From the NCBI GenBank assembly GCA_020445335.1, contig JAGRGU010000067.1, positions 11,247 to 75,246 of the forward strand: a stretch of DNA of 64,000 bases. Reading direction: 5' to 3'. This DNA comes from Gammaproteobacteria bacterium (GTDB lineage: Bacteria; Pseudomonadota; Gammaproteobacteria; Chromatiales; Chromatiaceae). Below the pieces are notes generated by a model that saw only the letters and a list, made by a program, of their open reading frames with translations, ran no database searches and was not told where the DNA came from. Made by a program: the position numbers and the translations under genes. Shown here in pieces: positions 30,962 to 39,045 of the stretch (the stretch's first letter is position 1; every line of letters begins with the position of its first letter).

Positions 30962-31852
30962 ATGAGCGTTCAAGCAGCAGAAAACAGAAGCAACCAATTT
31001 GAGAATCTGGATCTGGTATTCGAACCGCAGCATCAGGTGGTGTGGGCACGCTTCAGGTATGCCGAGAGACCCTGCATGAGTCAGTCTCTGCTGCGTGACG
31101 TCGCGGCAGCGCAGCAGCTGATCGTCGAACAGGCGACCCGCGAATACCACGCGGGTAACAGCGGGCGGCTGAAGTATCAGGTGCTGGGTTCAGCCATGAA
31201 AGGGGTCTTCAGTCTTGGCGGCGATCTGGCCCATTTCGTGGAATTGATCAGGCGTGGTGACCGCGACCAGCTGAAGGTCTATGCAACCGCTTGCGTGGAG
31301 GTGCTCTACCGCTCCGCGACCAGCTACGGCCTGCCATTTACCACCATCTCGCTGGTTCAGGGCGAGGCGCTTGGCGGGGGCTTCGAAGCGGCGCTTTCGG
31401 CCAATCTGCTGATTGCCGAGAAACAGTCGCGGTTCGGATTCCCCGAGACCGTCTTCGGACTGTTTCCCGGCATGGGGGCTTTCAGTTTTCTGGCACGCAG
31501 ACTCAACCCCGGTCTGGCCAAACGGTTGATCAGCAGCGGCAAGGTGCACACAGCGGAGGAGCTCTACGACATGGGTGTTGTCGATCTCCTGGTCGAGGAG
31601 GGCGAGGGTGAGGAGGCGGTCTACGATTACATTCAGCGTCAGAAGACACGCAGCTCCGGGCTCTACGCGTTGGACAAGGTGGTGGAGCAGTACAACCCGC
31701 TGAAATACGAAGAGTTGATCGATGTGGTCGATCTCTGGGTCGATACCGCGCTTGAGCTGTCGCCCAAGAATCTGCGGCTGATGGAGTATCTGGTGGCTGC
31801 ACAGCGGCGCCGCTGGGTCGATACTACGCATCTGCGCTCGGTCGTGGTCTGA
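30962..31852 (+). CDS. rpfF: DSF synthase RpfF (crotonase-family)
   Basis: Makes cis-2-unsaturated fatty acid signals (DSF family) from 3-hydroxyacyl-ACP by combined dehydratase and thioesterase activity. The 296-residue crotonase-fold protein has the oxyanion-hole region FSLGGDLAHF (83-92). The two catalytic glutamates of Xanthomonas RpfF (141 and 161) are conserved here as Glu142 (GEALGGGFEAA) and Glu162 (FGFPETVFG). GGAG at 30949 supports ATG 30962. It converges on rpfC across a hairpin. With rpfC, an ACP, a ketoacyl synthase and rpfG nearby, the identification as a signal synthase rather than an enoyl-CoA hydratase is strong. Confidence 0.93.
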   Translation: MSVQAAENRSNQFENLDLVFEPQHQVVWARFRYAERPCMSQSLLRDVAAAQQLIVEQATREYHAGNSGRLKYQVLGSAMKGVFSLGGDLAHFVELIRRGDRDQLKVYATACVEVLYRSATSYGLPFTTISLVQGEALGGGFEAALSANLLIAEKQSRFGFPETVFGLFPGMGAFSFLARRLNPGLAKRLISSGKVHTAEELYDMGVVDLLVEEGEGEEAVYDYIQRQKTRSSGLYALDKVVEQYNPLKYEELIDVVDLWVDTALELSPKNLRLMEYLVAAQRRRWVDTTHLRSVVV

Positions 31853-31870
31853 TCTGCGGAGGGAGTGAAC

Positions 31871-31901
31871 TGGAATAGCGCGCCGGGTATCCGGCATTCC
31901 A
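31871..31901. terminator. candidate bidirectional terminator between rpfF and rpfC
   Basis: Inverted repeat TGGAAT...GCCGG-GTAT-CCGGC-ATTCCA with a five-base bulge on the left arm, lying between two convergent stop codons. There is no T run, so rho-independent activity is uncertain. Confidence 0.4.
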
Positions 31902-31902
31902 C

Positions 31903-34533
31903 TTAGTGCACTGCGGGCCTGGCAAACTCCAGCGCGCCGGAAAGCGCTTCTATGGCTCTGTCGACGCCCGCCTGGAGCGCCTCGATCTGTTGCTGCGCAC
32001 CTGTGCCGGCCAGGTCGCGTTCCGTGGATTGTTCTGCCGCCGCCGCCAGTGCCGCCAGCTCCTCCAGACCCAGGTTCAGACTCGAGCCTTTCAATGCGTG
32101 GGCGAGCGCGCGGTATCGTTTCTGGTCCTTACTCTTTGCTGCCGCCTGCATATCGTGCAGGATCTGGCGGCTGTCCCGAACCATGTTGTCGAACAGACGT
32201 CGCAGCAAGTCTCCGTCTCCGGAGAGTGCCCGAATCTCGCTCAACGTCTCCGGGTCCAATATCACCGGTTCATGTTTGCCTGAGTCTCTCTGCTGGCGTC
32301 CGTTTGGCGATCGATCCCCCCCAAACTCACTCTGCATGGCGATGCTCTGTCCGCTCGCATTGGCAACCGCGGAGAGCAGTTTGCCGGAAGAGACCGGCTT
32401 GGTGAGAAAGTATTTGATACCGGCTTCCTCGCACTCCCTGCGGGCGTTCACGGTGGCGTTGGCGGTCAGCATGATAAACGGTATCGGGTTGTCGTCGCTG
32501 GCGTTGGCAAATCTGTACATGCGGTAGGTATCTATCCCGCCCATTTCCGGCATCTGCATATCGACGATTACCAGGTCGTAATGCTCTCTCTCCAGCGCTT
32601 CAAGTACCTGCTCGCCGTTCTCCACCAGGTGATGCTGATGGCCCGCACGCTCGAGGATTCGCCCGGTTACTATGCGATTAATGCTGTTGTCTTCGGCCAC
32701 CAGAATCTTCAAAGGGCGCTGCGCGCTGCGGTTGCGCGTGAAGTGGTCAGACAGCGTGATCACCCCTTCGTCGCGCAGGTGGTTGACGCGTGAAGCGTGC
32801 AGCGCGTTGAACAGCAGTGCCTTGTCCAAGGGGCGATGGAGGAAGTAGATGGTGTTGCCGGACTGCTCCAGCTCTTCCGGCAGTACCTGGGTCTCCTCCG
32901 ACTGCACGATCAGGATGGTGATATTCGAGAATGCCAGTTCCTTGCTGAGCGAGACGAGGAAGCGGCTGGTCTCGGGATCGCAGGCCAGGTTGTCCAGAAT
33001 GATCACCTCAAACGGGCTGGCCTCGCTGTTGCCATGAATGAGCAGCCGCAGCGCCTCGCGCGTATTGGCGGCGTCTTTGTACGGGACCCCCCAGCCGGAG
33101 AGCGTGTGGGTGATATCGGATTCCTTACCCGGTTGGCGGCACAGGCGCATGACATGACACTCGTGTAGCTGGCGGATCTCCTCTTCATTGACCCACTCCC
33201 GCTGGTGCTCGAATTCGATATCGAACCAGAAGGTCGAACCGACACCTGGCGTACTCTGCAAGCGGATGCGCCCCCCCATCAACTCCACCAGCTGGCGCGC
33301 GATCGAGGTGCCGAGTCCGGTGCCGCCGAACCTGCGGGTGGTGCTCTCGTCGGCCTGGGCGAAGTTTTCGAAGATCCGGCGCTGGGCGGTCTCATCGATG
33401 CCGATTCCGGTATCGATCACCTCGAAGCGAATCAGTGAATGCGCGCCATCGGTGCGCACCGGGTGACAACGCAGTTCGACCGAGCCTCTTTCGGTAAACT
33501 TGATCGCGTTGCCAAGCAGATTGAGCAGTACCTGGCGAAGGTGGTGAGGGTCTCCGATCAGTCGATAGGGCGTCTCCAGACCGATGTGAGAGATCAGCTG
33601 CAACTGCTTTGCTTCAGCGCTGACGGTGAGCATTCTCAGGGTCGCGGCAATCAGTCGATGCAGGTCGAAACTGGTCTTTTCAAGTTCCAGTTTTCCAGCT
33701 TCGATCTTGGAGATGTCGAGAATGTCTTCAACCAGCTTCAGCAGGGTGTGCCCCGAAGCGCGGATGATCTCGGCATACTCTTTCGCTTCAGGCTCCATTT
33801 TGCAGGCACGCAGCAGATCTCCGGTGCCGATGATGCCGTTCAGGGGGGTACGTATTTCGTGGCTCATCCGCGCCAGAAACTCGCTCTTGGCTTGATTGGC
33901 GATCTCGGCGCGCTCACGCTCCGCCTGCAGACGGCGAATCAGTACCGCGATATAGCCGGGGAGTACGATCATCGCTACCAGCAGCCCTATGCCGATGGAG
34001 GTGTTCGCTTTCCAGAAGTCGTTCAGCATCAATGCGCCGCTGAACCCAGCTACCGACATCGCGGCCGAGAGATAGAGGTAGCGCTCTCCATAACGGAAGC
34101 CGTTGCCGAAAGTAATCCAGAGGCAGCCTGCCCACCAGGGCGCACCGATCTCTCCGGTAGTCATCATGGCGACGCTGAACGAACCGATATCGGCGATGAT
34201 TCCGAGGGTGATGCGGTGTGTGGAACGCCCCGGCCAGACCAGGAACGAGAGTAGTACCGCGATACCGAATCCCATGTGCACCGTGAAGAGCAGAATACCG
34301 CTCTCCACCAGCCAGGCTTCGCTCTCGATATCGTGCGCGACCAGGCTGAGATATAGCAGGATGAGTGCTATCATCACCACCCTGACGACAGCCTGTTCAA
34401 CCTCGGTGTTCGGATTCTCCCTGAAGGTATTGCGCAGGGGAGAAAAAAGGGCGCCAAGCAGCGCCGATCCCTGTCCGGATGAAGTTGGTGCGTTGCCCTT
34501 GTCGTCTCTTGTTGGACCGGTTTTTACCATCAT
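31903..34533 (-). CDS. rpfC: hybrid sensor histidine kinase RpfC (DSF receptor)
   Basis: Inner-membrane receptor for DSF that phosphorylates RpfG and, in Xanthomonas, also binds RpfF to hold back signal synthesis. In this 876-residue protein about five or six membrane helices (residues 50-200) are followed by HisKA with phospho-accepting His225 (SHEIRTPLNG) and HATPase_c (about 335-455, DTGIGI and GGTGLGTSIA). A degenerate receiver (about 465-595) lacks the acidic pair. A complete receiver with Asp658 (VIVDMQMPE) follows (about 608-730), then a C-terminal Hpt domain with His812 (LAHALKGSS). Xcc RpfC has 726 residues; the extra pseudo-receiver explains the difference. It is divergent from the ACP gene across 48 bases. 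Confidence 0.92.
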   Translation of the reverse strand: MMVKTGPTRDDKGNAPTSSGQGSALLGALFSPLRNTFRENPNTEVEQAVVRVVMIALILLYLSLVAHDIESEAWLVESGILLFTVHMGFGIAVLLSFLVWPGRSTHRITLGIIADIGSFSVAMMTTGEIGAPWWAGCLWITFGNGFRYGERYLYLSAAMSVAGFSGALMLNDFWKANTSIGIGLLVAMIVLPGYIAVLIRRLQAERERAEIANQAKSEFLARMSHEIRTPLNGIIGTGDLLRACKMEPEAKEYAEIIRASGHTLLKLVEDILDISKIEAGKLELEKTSFDLHRLIAATLRMLTVSAEAKQLQLISHIGLETPYRLIGDPHHLRQVLLNLLGNAIKFTERGSVELRCHPVRTDGAHSLIRFEVIDTGIGIDETAQRRIFENFAQADESTTRRFGGTGLGTSIARQLVELMGGRIRLQSTPGVGSTFWFDIEFEHQREWVNEEEIRQLHECHVMRLCRQPGKESDITHTLSGWGVPYKDAANTREALRLLIHGNSEASPFEVIILDNLACDPETSRFLVSLSKELAFSNITILIVQSEETQVLPEELEQSGNTIYFLHRPLDKALLFNALHASRVNHLRDEGVITLSDHFTRNRSAQRPLKILVAEDNSINRIVTGRILERAGHQHHLVENGEQVLEALEREHYDLVIVDMQMPEMGGIDTYRMYRFANASDDNPIPFIMLTANATVNARRECEEAGIKYFLTKPVSSGKLLSAVANASGQSIAMQSEFGGDRSPNGRQQRDSGKHEPVILDPETLSEIRALSGDGDLLRRLFDNMVRDSRQILHDMQAAAKSKDQKRYRALAHALKGSSLNLGLEELAALAAAAEQSTERDLAGTGAQQQIEALQAGVDRAIEALSGALEFARPAVH

Positions 34534-34581
34534 CTCAACAGCGCCAGCTTGCGCTAGAAAGGAAATCTGTCTCTAAATTCC

Positions 34582-34827
34582 ATGGATACCAATATCTACT
34601 CTGTTGTGGTCAAGGCTATCGCCAAACAGAAGCAGATCAGCGAAGCGGTTATCGACCGGAACTCCTCCCTCGAATCGCTGGGTGTTTCGTCGCTCGACGC
34701 CATCACCATCGTCTACGAGGTCGAGGAGATTCTCGATATCGAGATCCCAAACGAAGCGCTCGAAAACTTGACCACAGTTCAGGATATATTGGACGGAATA
34801 TCTCAATTGGTCCAGTCAAAGGCATGA
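34582..34827 (+). CDS. dedicated acyl carrier protein
   Basis: An 81-residue ACP with the phosphopantetheine site at Ser37 in LGVSSLDAITIVYEVEE; the usual DSL is SSL here, so it is not the housekeeping AcpP. Acidic helices before and after match the four-helix ACP fold. It shares an operon with the ketoacyl synthase three bases downstream. It lies between the DSF receptor and effector genes, so a role in building or presenting the acyl chain used by RpfF is likely, though inferred. The ribosome site is weak, and the ATG lies 48 bases from the divergent rpfC start. Confidence 0.9.
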   Translation: MDTNIYSVVVKAIAKQKQISEAVIDRNSSLESLGVSSLDAITIVYEVEEILDIEIPNEALENLTTVQDILDGISQLVQSKA

Positions 34828-34830
34828 TTT

Positions 34831-36036
34831 ATGACCAAAAAAGTGGTCGTAACCGGTCTTGGCGCACTCTCTGCTCTGGGCGGTAACAGGTACGAATTCT
34901 GGGATTCGCTACTCTCGGGAGAGAGCGGTATCCGCCCTCTGACAGGTGATTTTCCCGGACAGTTGAAGATTGTATCGGCCGCCCAGATTCAAAATTTCGA
35001 CAGTCAACTGCACTTCTCCGCCGACAGGCTCCCGCAACTGGACCGTTACTCGCAGTTAGCCCTCGTCGTTGCTCGCGAAGCGGTGACCGACGCCGGGTTG
35101 GATGCCATTGAGCTGCAATCCGCGGCGCTGGTCGCAGGCACCGGTTGCGGCGGAAAAGAGACCGACGAGCAGGCCTACCGGCAACTCTACCTCGACGGTC
35201 GCAAGCGTCTGCATCCGCTGACCATCCCGAAAGGGATGCCCAGCGCCCTGGCGAGCCAACTGAGCATGGATCTGGGTGTGACCGGGCCGGTGTTCGCCGT
35301 CACCAGCGCCTGTGCTTCGAGCAACCACGCGGTGGCTCAGGCATTGATGCTGGTGCGTAGCGGGATGGCCGAGGTCGCGCTCGCCGTCGGCTCCGATGCG
35401 CCATTCAGCTTCGGGTTGCTCAAAGCCTGGGAGGCGCTGCGCGTGTTGAGCCCGGACACCTGCCGCCCTTTCAGCGCCGATCGCAAAGGATTGGTGCTGG
35501 GAGAGGGGGCGGGTGCGTTGGTGCTCGAGTCGGAATCGCATGCGCGCCGGCGTGGCGCGCGGATATTCGCCGAGCTCCTGGGATGCGGCATGTCGGCGGA
35601 CGCCGGCCATATCACGGAGCCATCGGTGGATGGTGCTTCCCGGGCGATACGGAGTGCTCTGCACAATGCCGCGTGTTCTGCCAATGCTATCGACTACATC
35701 AATGCTCACGGGACCGGCACCGAACTCAACGATATCACCGAGACACGGGCGATCCGGCAGGCGCTGGGCGCGCAGGCGGAGCGGGTCGCCGTCTCGTCGA
35801 CCAAATCAATGCATGGTCACGCACTGGGCGCCGCCGGTGCGCTGGAACTGGTTGCGACGATCCTCGCGGTCTATACCCAGACCGTTCCCGCGACGCAGAA
35901 TTTTACCGTTGCGGGAGAAGGATGCGATCTCGACTATGTGCCGAACGATGCCCGCGAGATGAAACTACGCTGCGCACTCTCCAACTCGTTTGCGTTCGGG
36001 GGCCTGAACGCGGTTGTGGCGGTTGCTGCCTACTAG
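34831..36036 (+). CDS. beta-ketoacyl-ACP synthase, FabF type
   Basis: Condensing enzyme that elongates an acyl chain with malonyl-ACP. The 401-residue thiolase-fold protein carries the full KAS II active site: Cys161 (VTSACASSNHA), His293 (NAHGTGTELND), Lys325 and His330 (KSMHGHALGAAG). Conserved FGG-type GGLNAVV ends the protein. It sits three bases behind the ACP gene, so the pair probably works together. No ketoreductase, dehydratase or malonyltransferase is present here, so these steps must be shared with general fatty-acid synthesis. Its stop lies 19 bases from the end of the convergent methyltransferase gene. Confidence 0.92.
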   Translation: MTKKVVVTGLGALSALGGNRYEFWDSLLSGESGIRPLTGDFPGQLKIVSAAQIQNFDSQLHFSADRLPQLDRYSQLALVVAREAVTDAGLDAIELQSAALVAGTGCGGKETDEQAYRQLYLDGRKRLHPLTIPKGMPSALASQLSMDLGVTGPVFAVTSACASSNHAVAQALMLVRSGMAEVALAVGSDAPFSFGLLKAWEALRVLSPDTCRPFSADRKGLVLGEGAGALVLESESHARRRGARIFAELLGCGMSADAGHITEPSVDGASRAIRSALHNAACSANAIDYINAHGTGTELNDITETRAIRQALGAQAERVAVSSTKSMHGHALGAAGALELVATILAVYTQTVPATQNFTVAGEGCDLDYVPNDAREMKLRCALSNSFAFGGLNAVVAVAAY

Positions 36037-36055
36037 CTCTCTTTGCACCCGGTTC

Positions 36056-37111
36056 TCAAGTGGGTCGTGTGAAAAGGAATTGGCCGTTGCCATAGATTTC
36101 GCCGTTGCAGGGGGCGAACAGGACCACTTTACTGAGCACGAAGTAGTCGTTCCAATGACGAATCTGACGTTCATCGAGCACACTTCCCTGGAGCCGTTCA
36201 ATCGACTGCCAATAGCGCAGATGCCAGGCGTCCAGCGTCCTCCAGTAGTTGAGGCCGTTCAGATACCAGCTCCGCTGCAATTGAAAATGCCCGGTCTGGC
36301 ATTCGATGATGGATTTCGGCCAGATATGGCCCCCCGGGAAAAATCGTCCGATCAGCGTCTTGTCGGAGTCATGGTAGTGGGGCAGCAAGGGGTTTGAGAC
36401 GATTAGGTGAAGAAAAAGCCGGCCACCGGGCTTCAGCATCAGCGCGATCTTTTCGAACGCAAGCTTGAGGTTGTGCACATGCTCGAATGCGCCCACGGCA
36501 AATACCAGATCATACTCTCCGACGCCGATTCTCGCCGGCTCAACACTGCCGAAATCATCGGTGATCAGATCGAGTTTGCAACCGTAGAGCGGGTGTGACG
36601 GATCGTTTTGACAACGTTTTATATAGTCGCTCTGCACCCGGCTGGGGGTGATGCTGGTGATGTTGCAACCGGGATGGCACTCCGCCAGATGGGTTTCGAG
36701 TGGGCCGAAACCACAGCCGATATTTAGGACCCTCTCATTTTCACCGATTTCGGCACGGATACAGATTAACTCCAGCTTCGCCCGTTGCGCCTGCTCCAGA
36801 GTGGCGTGTGAGCCGAGGATGCTCTCCGGCCGCTCACCGTAATAGGCCATGGTGTAGGCGAGATATCGCTTGTCCAGGAATCCCCGAAACAACTCGAAGG
36901 GGGCATCGAAATGCTCCTCCATCAGGGGACCGGTCTGGTCCCACATCGGCCCCTGGTCGGTCTGAATCAGCGCTTCGGTCAGTAAAACCGGATTCGTCGT
37001 CAGTGCTCGGTATTCGCGGCTGAAGTATCGTGTCAGTCGCCGCTCGTAAAGTGTGAGTTCTTCCGAACCCTGTGCAAAGATGCCTGCTTTGTGAAGACGC
37101 TGTCTCAGCAT
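36056..37111 (-). CDS. cyclopropane-fatty-acid-synthase-like SAM methyltransferase
   Basis: A 351-residue relative of Cfa, which adds a methylene from SAM across acyl-chain double bonds. The SAM motif I is VLNIGCGFGPLETHLA (about 128-143). Compared from memory with the E. coli Cfa bicarbonate site (Cys139, Glu239, His266, Ile268, Tyr317), Glu210 (FEHV), His235 and Ile237 (LHLI) and Tyr289 (GLNYWRTL) are retained. The cysteine of SCAYW is replaced by Met88 in YTMAYY. FFPGGHIW and the C-terminal YFVLSKVVLFAPC-type region also match. It is the last gene of the rpfG operon, 24 bases after the RpfC paralogue. Its substrate is unknown; the DSF signal or its precursor is a guess from context. Confidence 0.85.
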   Translation of the reverse strand: MLRQRLHKAGIFAQGSEELTLYERRLTRYFSREYRALTTNPVLLTEALIQTDQGPMWDQTGPLMEEHFDAPFELFRGFLDKRYLAYTMAYYGERPESILGSHATLEQAQRAKLELICIRAEIGENERVLNIGCGFGPLETHLAECHPGCNITSITPSRVQSDYIKRCQNDPSHPLYGCKLDLITDDFGSVEPARIGVGEYDLVFAVGAFEHVHNLKLAFEKIALMLKPGGRLFLHLIVSNPLLPHYHDSDKTLIGRFFPGGHIWPKSIIECQTGHFQLQRSWYLNGLNYWRTLDAWHLRYWQSIERLQGSVLDERQIRHWNDYFVLSKVVLFAPCNGEIYGNGQFLFTRPT

Positions 37112-37135
37112 CCAGGGGCCTTGACAGGCGGAGGG

Positions 37136-39025
37136 TTAGTCGAAATGGCTGTCATTTTCCGAAGCGTCCTGTCCAATCAGGTACGCATGAAGCGCATTAT
37201 TGGAGAGGCGGCAGCATTCGGTGATCTCCTGCAACAGTGCTTGTGCGGTCTCTGGAAAATCCGCATCGCCGATGCGCGTCGCAGCGGTTGCGAGAGTGAA
37301 CAGCTTGATCGTGCCGAGACCTCCCGCGCCATCTTTCAAAGCATGGCCAAGATCTCGAAACTGGCCGGCTTGGCCCTTTTCTGCGGCTCGCTTCATTGCC
37401 GTCAGGATACGACGATTGTCGCGGTTGAAACTGTCGATAAGATCGGAGAGCAGTTTCATGCCGCCGCCAAGACGTTCGATCTCCATCAGCCTGTTGGTAT
37501 CCAACGTGCTGCCGCTCTCGGCTCCATCTGAACCCGCTGCCGTGCGTTGCCCGCCACGCAGCAGGTGGGGCTCGCTGCTGATCTCCTTGGCGACCTTTTC
37601 GATTGCCTCAAGGTAGACCGAAGGCTCGGCGTGGCGCTCAATCGTGGCGCTGATTCCCGCGTCCCGGCAGCGTGCAATGAATTCCGCTTCCTTTTTTTCA
37701 TCCTCGATCAGCATGATGAAGGGAACCCACTGACGGTCTATACGCGTGAAGCGGTAGAGTTTGAACGCCTCCAGCCCGGAGACCTCCCGGATGTTGCTCG
37801 AAACCAACGCCATATCGAAACGGTGACTGTCGAGTGCATCGAGCACACGCGCGCCATTGTTGACGCTGAATACACGATGACCGGCTTTCTTAAGCAACGC
37901 CATCAATCGTTGCCGGGTGCTGAATTCGTCGTCCGCGACCAGAAGGCTGAGCGGCTGGTGGCCCGATCGCGTGGCCACATGATCGATCAGCCTGACCACC
38001 TGCTGATCCGCTTCCGGTTTTGCGTAAGTGCTCTGTAAGGCATCGAAAAGAAAGGTTTTGCTCACCGGTGTCGAAAGCAGGCGCGTGTAACCGGCGTGTA
38101 GCAGCTTGTCGCGTTGCCGCCCCTGATTATCGAAACCGATGTGGATCAGATAGAGCCCCTGGAGCAGGGCTTCTGAGCGCACCAGTTGTGCGAACTGGGC
38201 ATCATCCATCCCTATTCTGCCATGATCTACTATGACACCGTGGAAAGGTCCGGCCGATTTGTGGGCATCGATAAGGGCATGCAGCGCGCGAGCGGCATTC
38301 TCGCACTTGACGGTCAGCGTGCCCCAGGTTTCAAGCTGTTCGACGATTCCGTAGCGATCTTCCATGTCACTGGAGAGAAGCAGTACGCGTTTGCCCTGAA
38401 GATTGTCCCCATTTGCCACACGCGGCGGTGGTCGGGGCAGCTGTGCCTGCTCCTCGTCCTGACTTTGGACCGGGGTGGCGGCCTCATCCTGCCGGGCAGG
38501 GACTGCAGCAGGGGTCACCTGGCGGTATAGCAGAGGCAGCAGCAGGGCGCAGAGCAGAGTCGTACCCAGCAGCAGATTTTGTTGCCAGTAGTCATTGATG
38601 AGCAGCAGAGCGCCGAATCCTGCAGCGATCGGAGCAGCCAGCAAAAGTAGATGAGAGGCACCGAAGCGCCGCAAGTGATCGAATCCGACGACTCCGTAGA
38701 GCAGTGCGAGGGGAGCAGTCTGCGCCGGGCCGGTGTGCAACAGCGCGGTCAGCATGACGCAGTCGAGCAACAAGCCAAGGAGGGGACGCCAACCCGTAAC
38801 CCTGGCGTCAGCTCTTACCCAGAGCCAGATCGCGAGGGGAAGCAGCAGCAGGATCGTCGCCTGTGCCGTAAGCAGAGACAACGGCGGCTGGGTCTGGAGA
38901 AAAAAAAGCGCGTAGAAACCGACAGCACCCGCCACCACCCGGATGCCGGCTTGATGTCGCTCATGGTTGACCAGATCGACCGTGGTCGTCTGATCTTCGC
39001 TCTTCACTGGGGAAGTCTCTTCCAT
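37136..39025 (-). CDS. kinase-less RpfC paralogue (membrane domain, two receiver-like domains, Hpt)
   Basis: A 629-residue protein with five or six N-terminal membrane helices whose last part (FGALLLINDYWQQ) parallels RpfC (FSGALMLNDFWKA). It has no HisKA or ATPase domain. Two receiver-like domains follow: the first keeps a central Asp (VIVDHG); the second keeps the acidic pair (VADDE) but has Ser409 at the phospho-acceptor site. A C-terminal Hpt domain with His561 (LGHALKDGAGG) ends it. Xanthomonas RpfH, encoded in the same place, is only a membrane domain related to RpfC. ATG 39025 was used; a TTG at 39049 overlapping the rpfG stop is possible. Confidence 0.85.
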   Translation of the reverse strand: MEETSPVKSEDQTTTVDLVNHERHQAGIRVVAGAVGFYALFFLQTQPPLSLLTAQATILLLLPLAIWLWVRADARVTGWRPLLGLLLDCVMLTALLHTGPAQTAPLALLYGVVGFDHLRRFGASHLLLLAAPIAAGFGALLLINDYWQQNLLLGTTLLCALLLPLLYRQVTPAAVPARQDEAATPVQSQDEEQAQLPRPPPRVANGDNLQGKRVLLLSSDMEDRYGIVEQLETWGTLTVKCENAARALHALIDAHKSAGPFHGVIVDHGRIGMDDAQFAQLVRSEALLQGLYLIHIGFDNQGRQRDKLLHAGYTRLLSTPVSKTFLFDALQSTYAKPEADQQVVRLIDHVATRSGHQPLSLLVADDEFSTRQRLMALLKKAGHRVFSVNNGARVLDALDSHRFDMALVSSNIREVSGLEAFKLYRFTRIDRQWVPFIMLIEDEKKEAEFIARCRDAGISATIERHAEPSVYLEAIEKVAKEISSEPHLLRGGQRTAAGSDGAESGSTLDTNRLMEIERLGGGMKLLSDLIDSFNRDNRRILTAMKRAAEKGQAGQFRDLGHALKDGAGGLGTIKLFTLATAATRIGDADFPETAQALLQEITECCRLSNNALHAYLIGQDASENDSHFD

Positions 39026-39045
39026 TTCGGCCCATTGTGCCTGAT

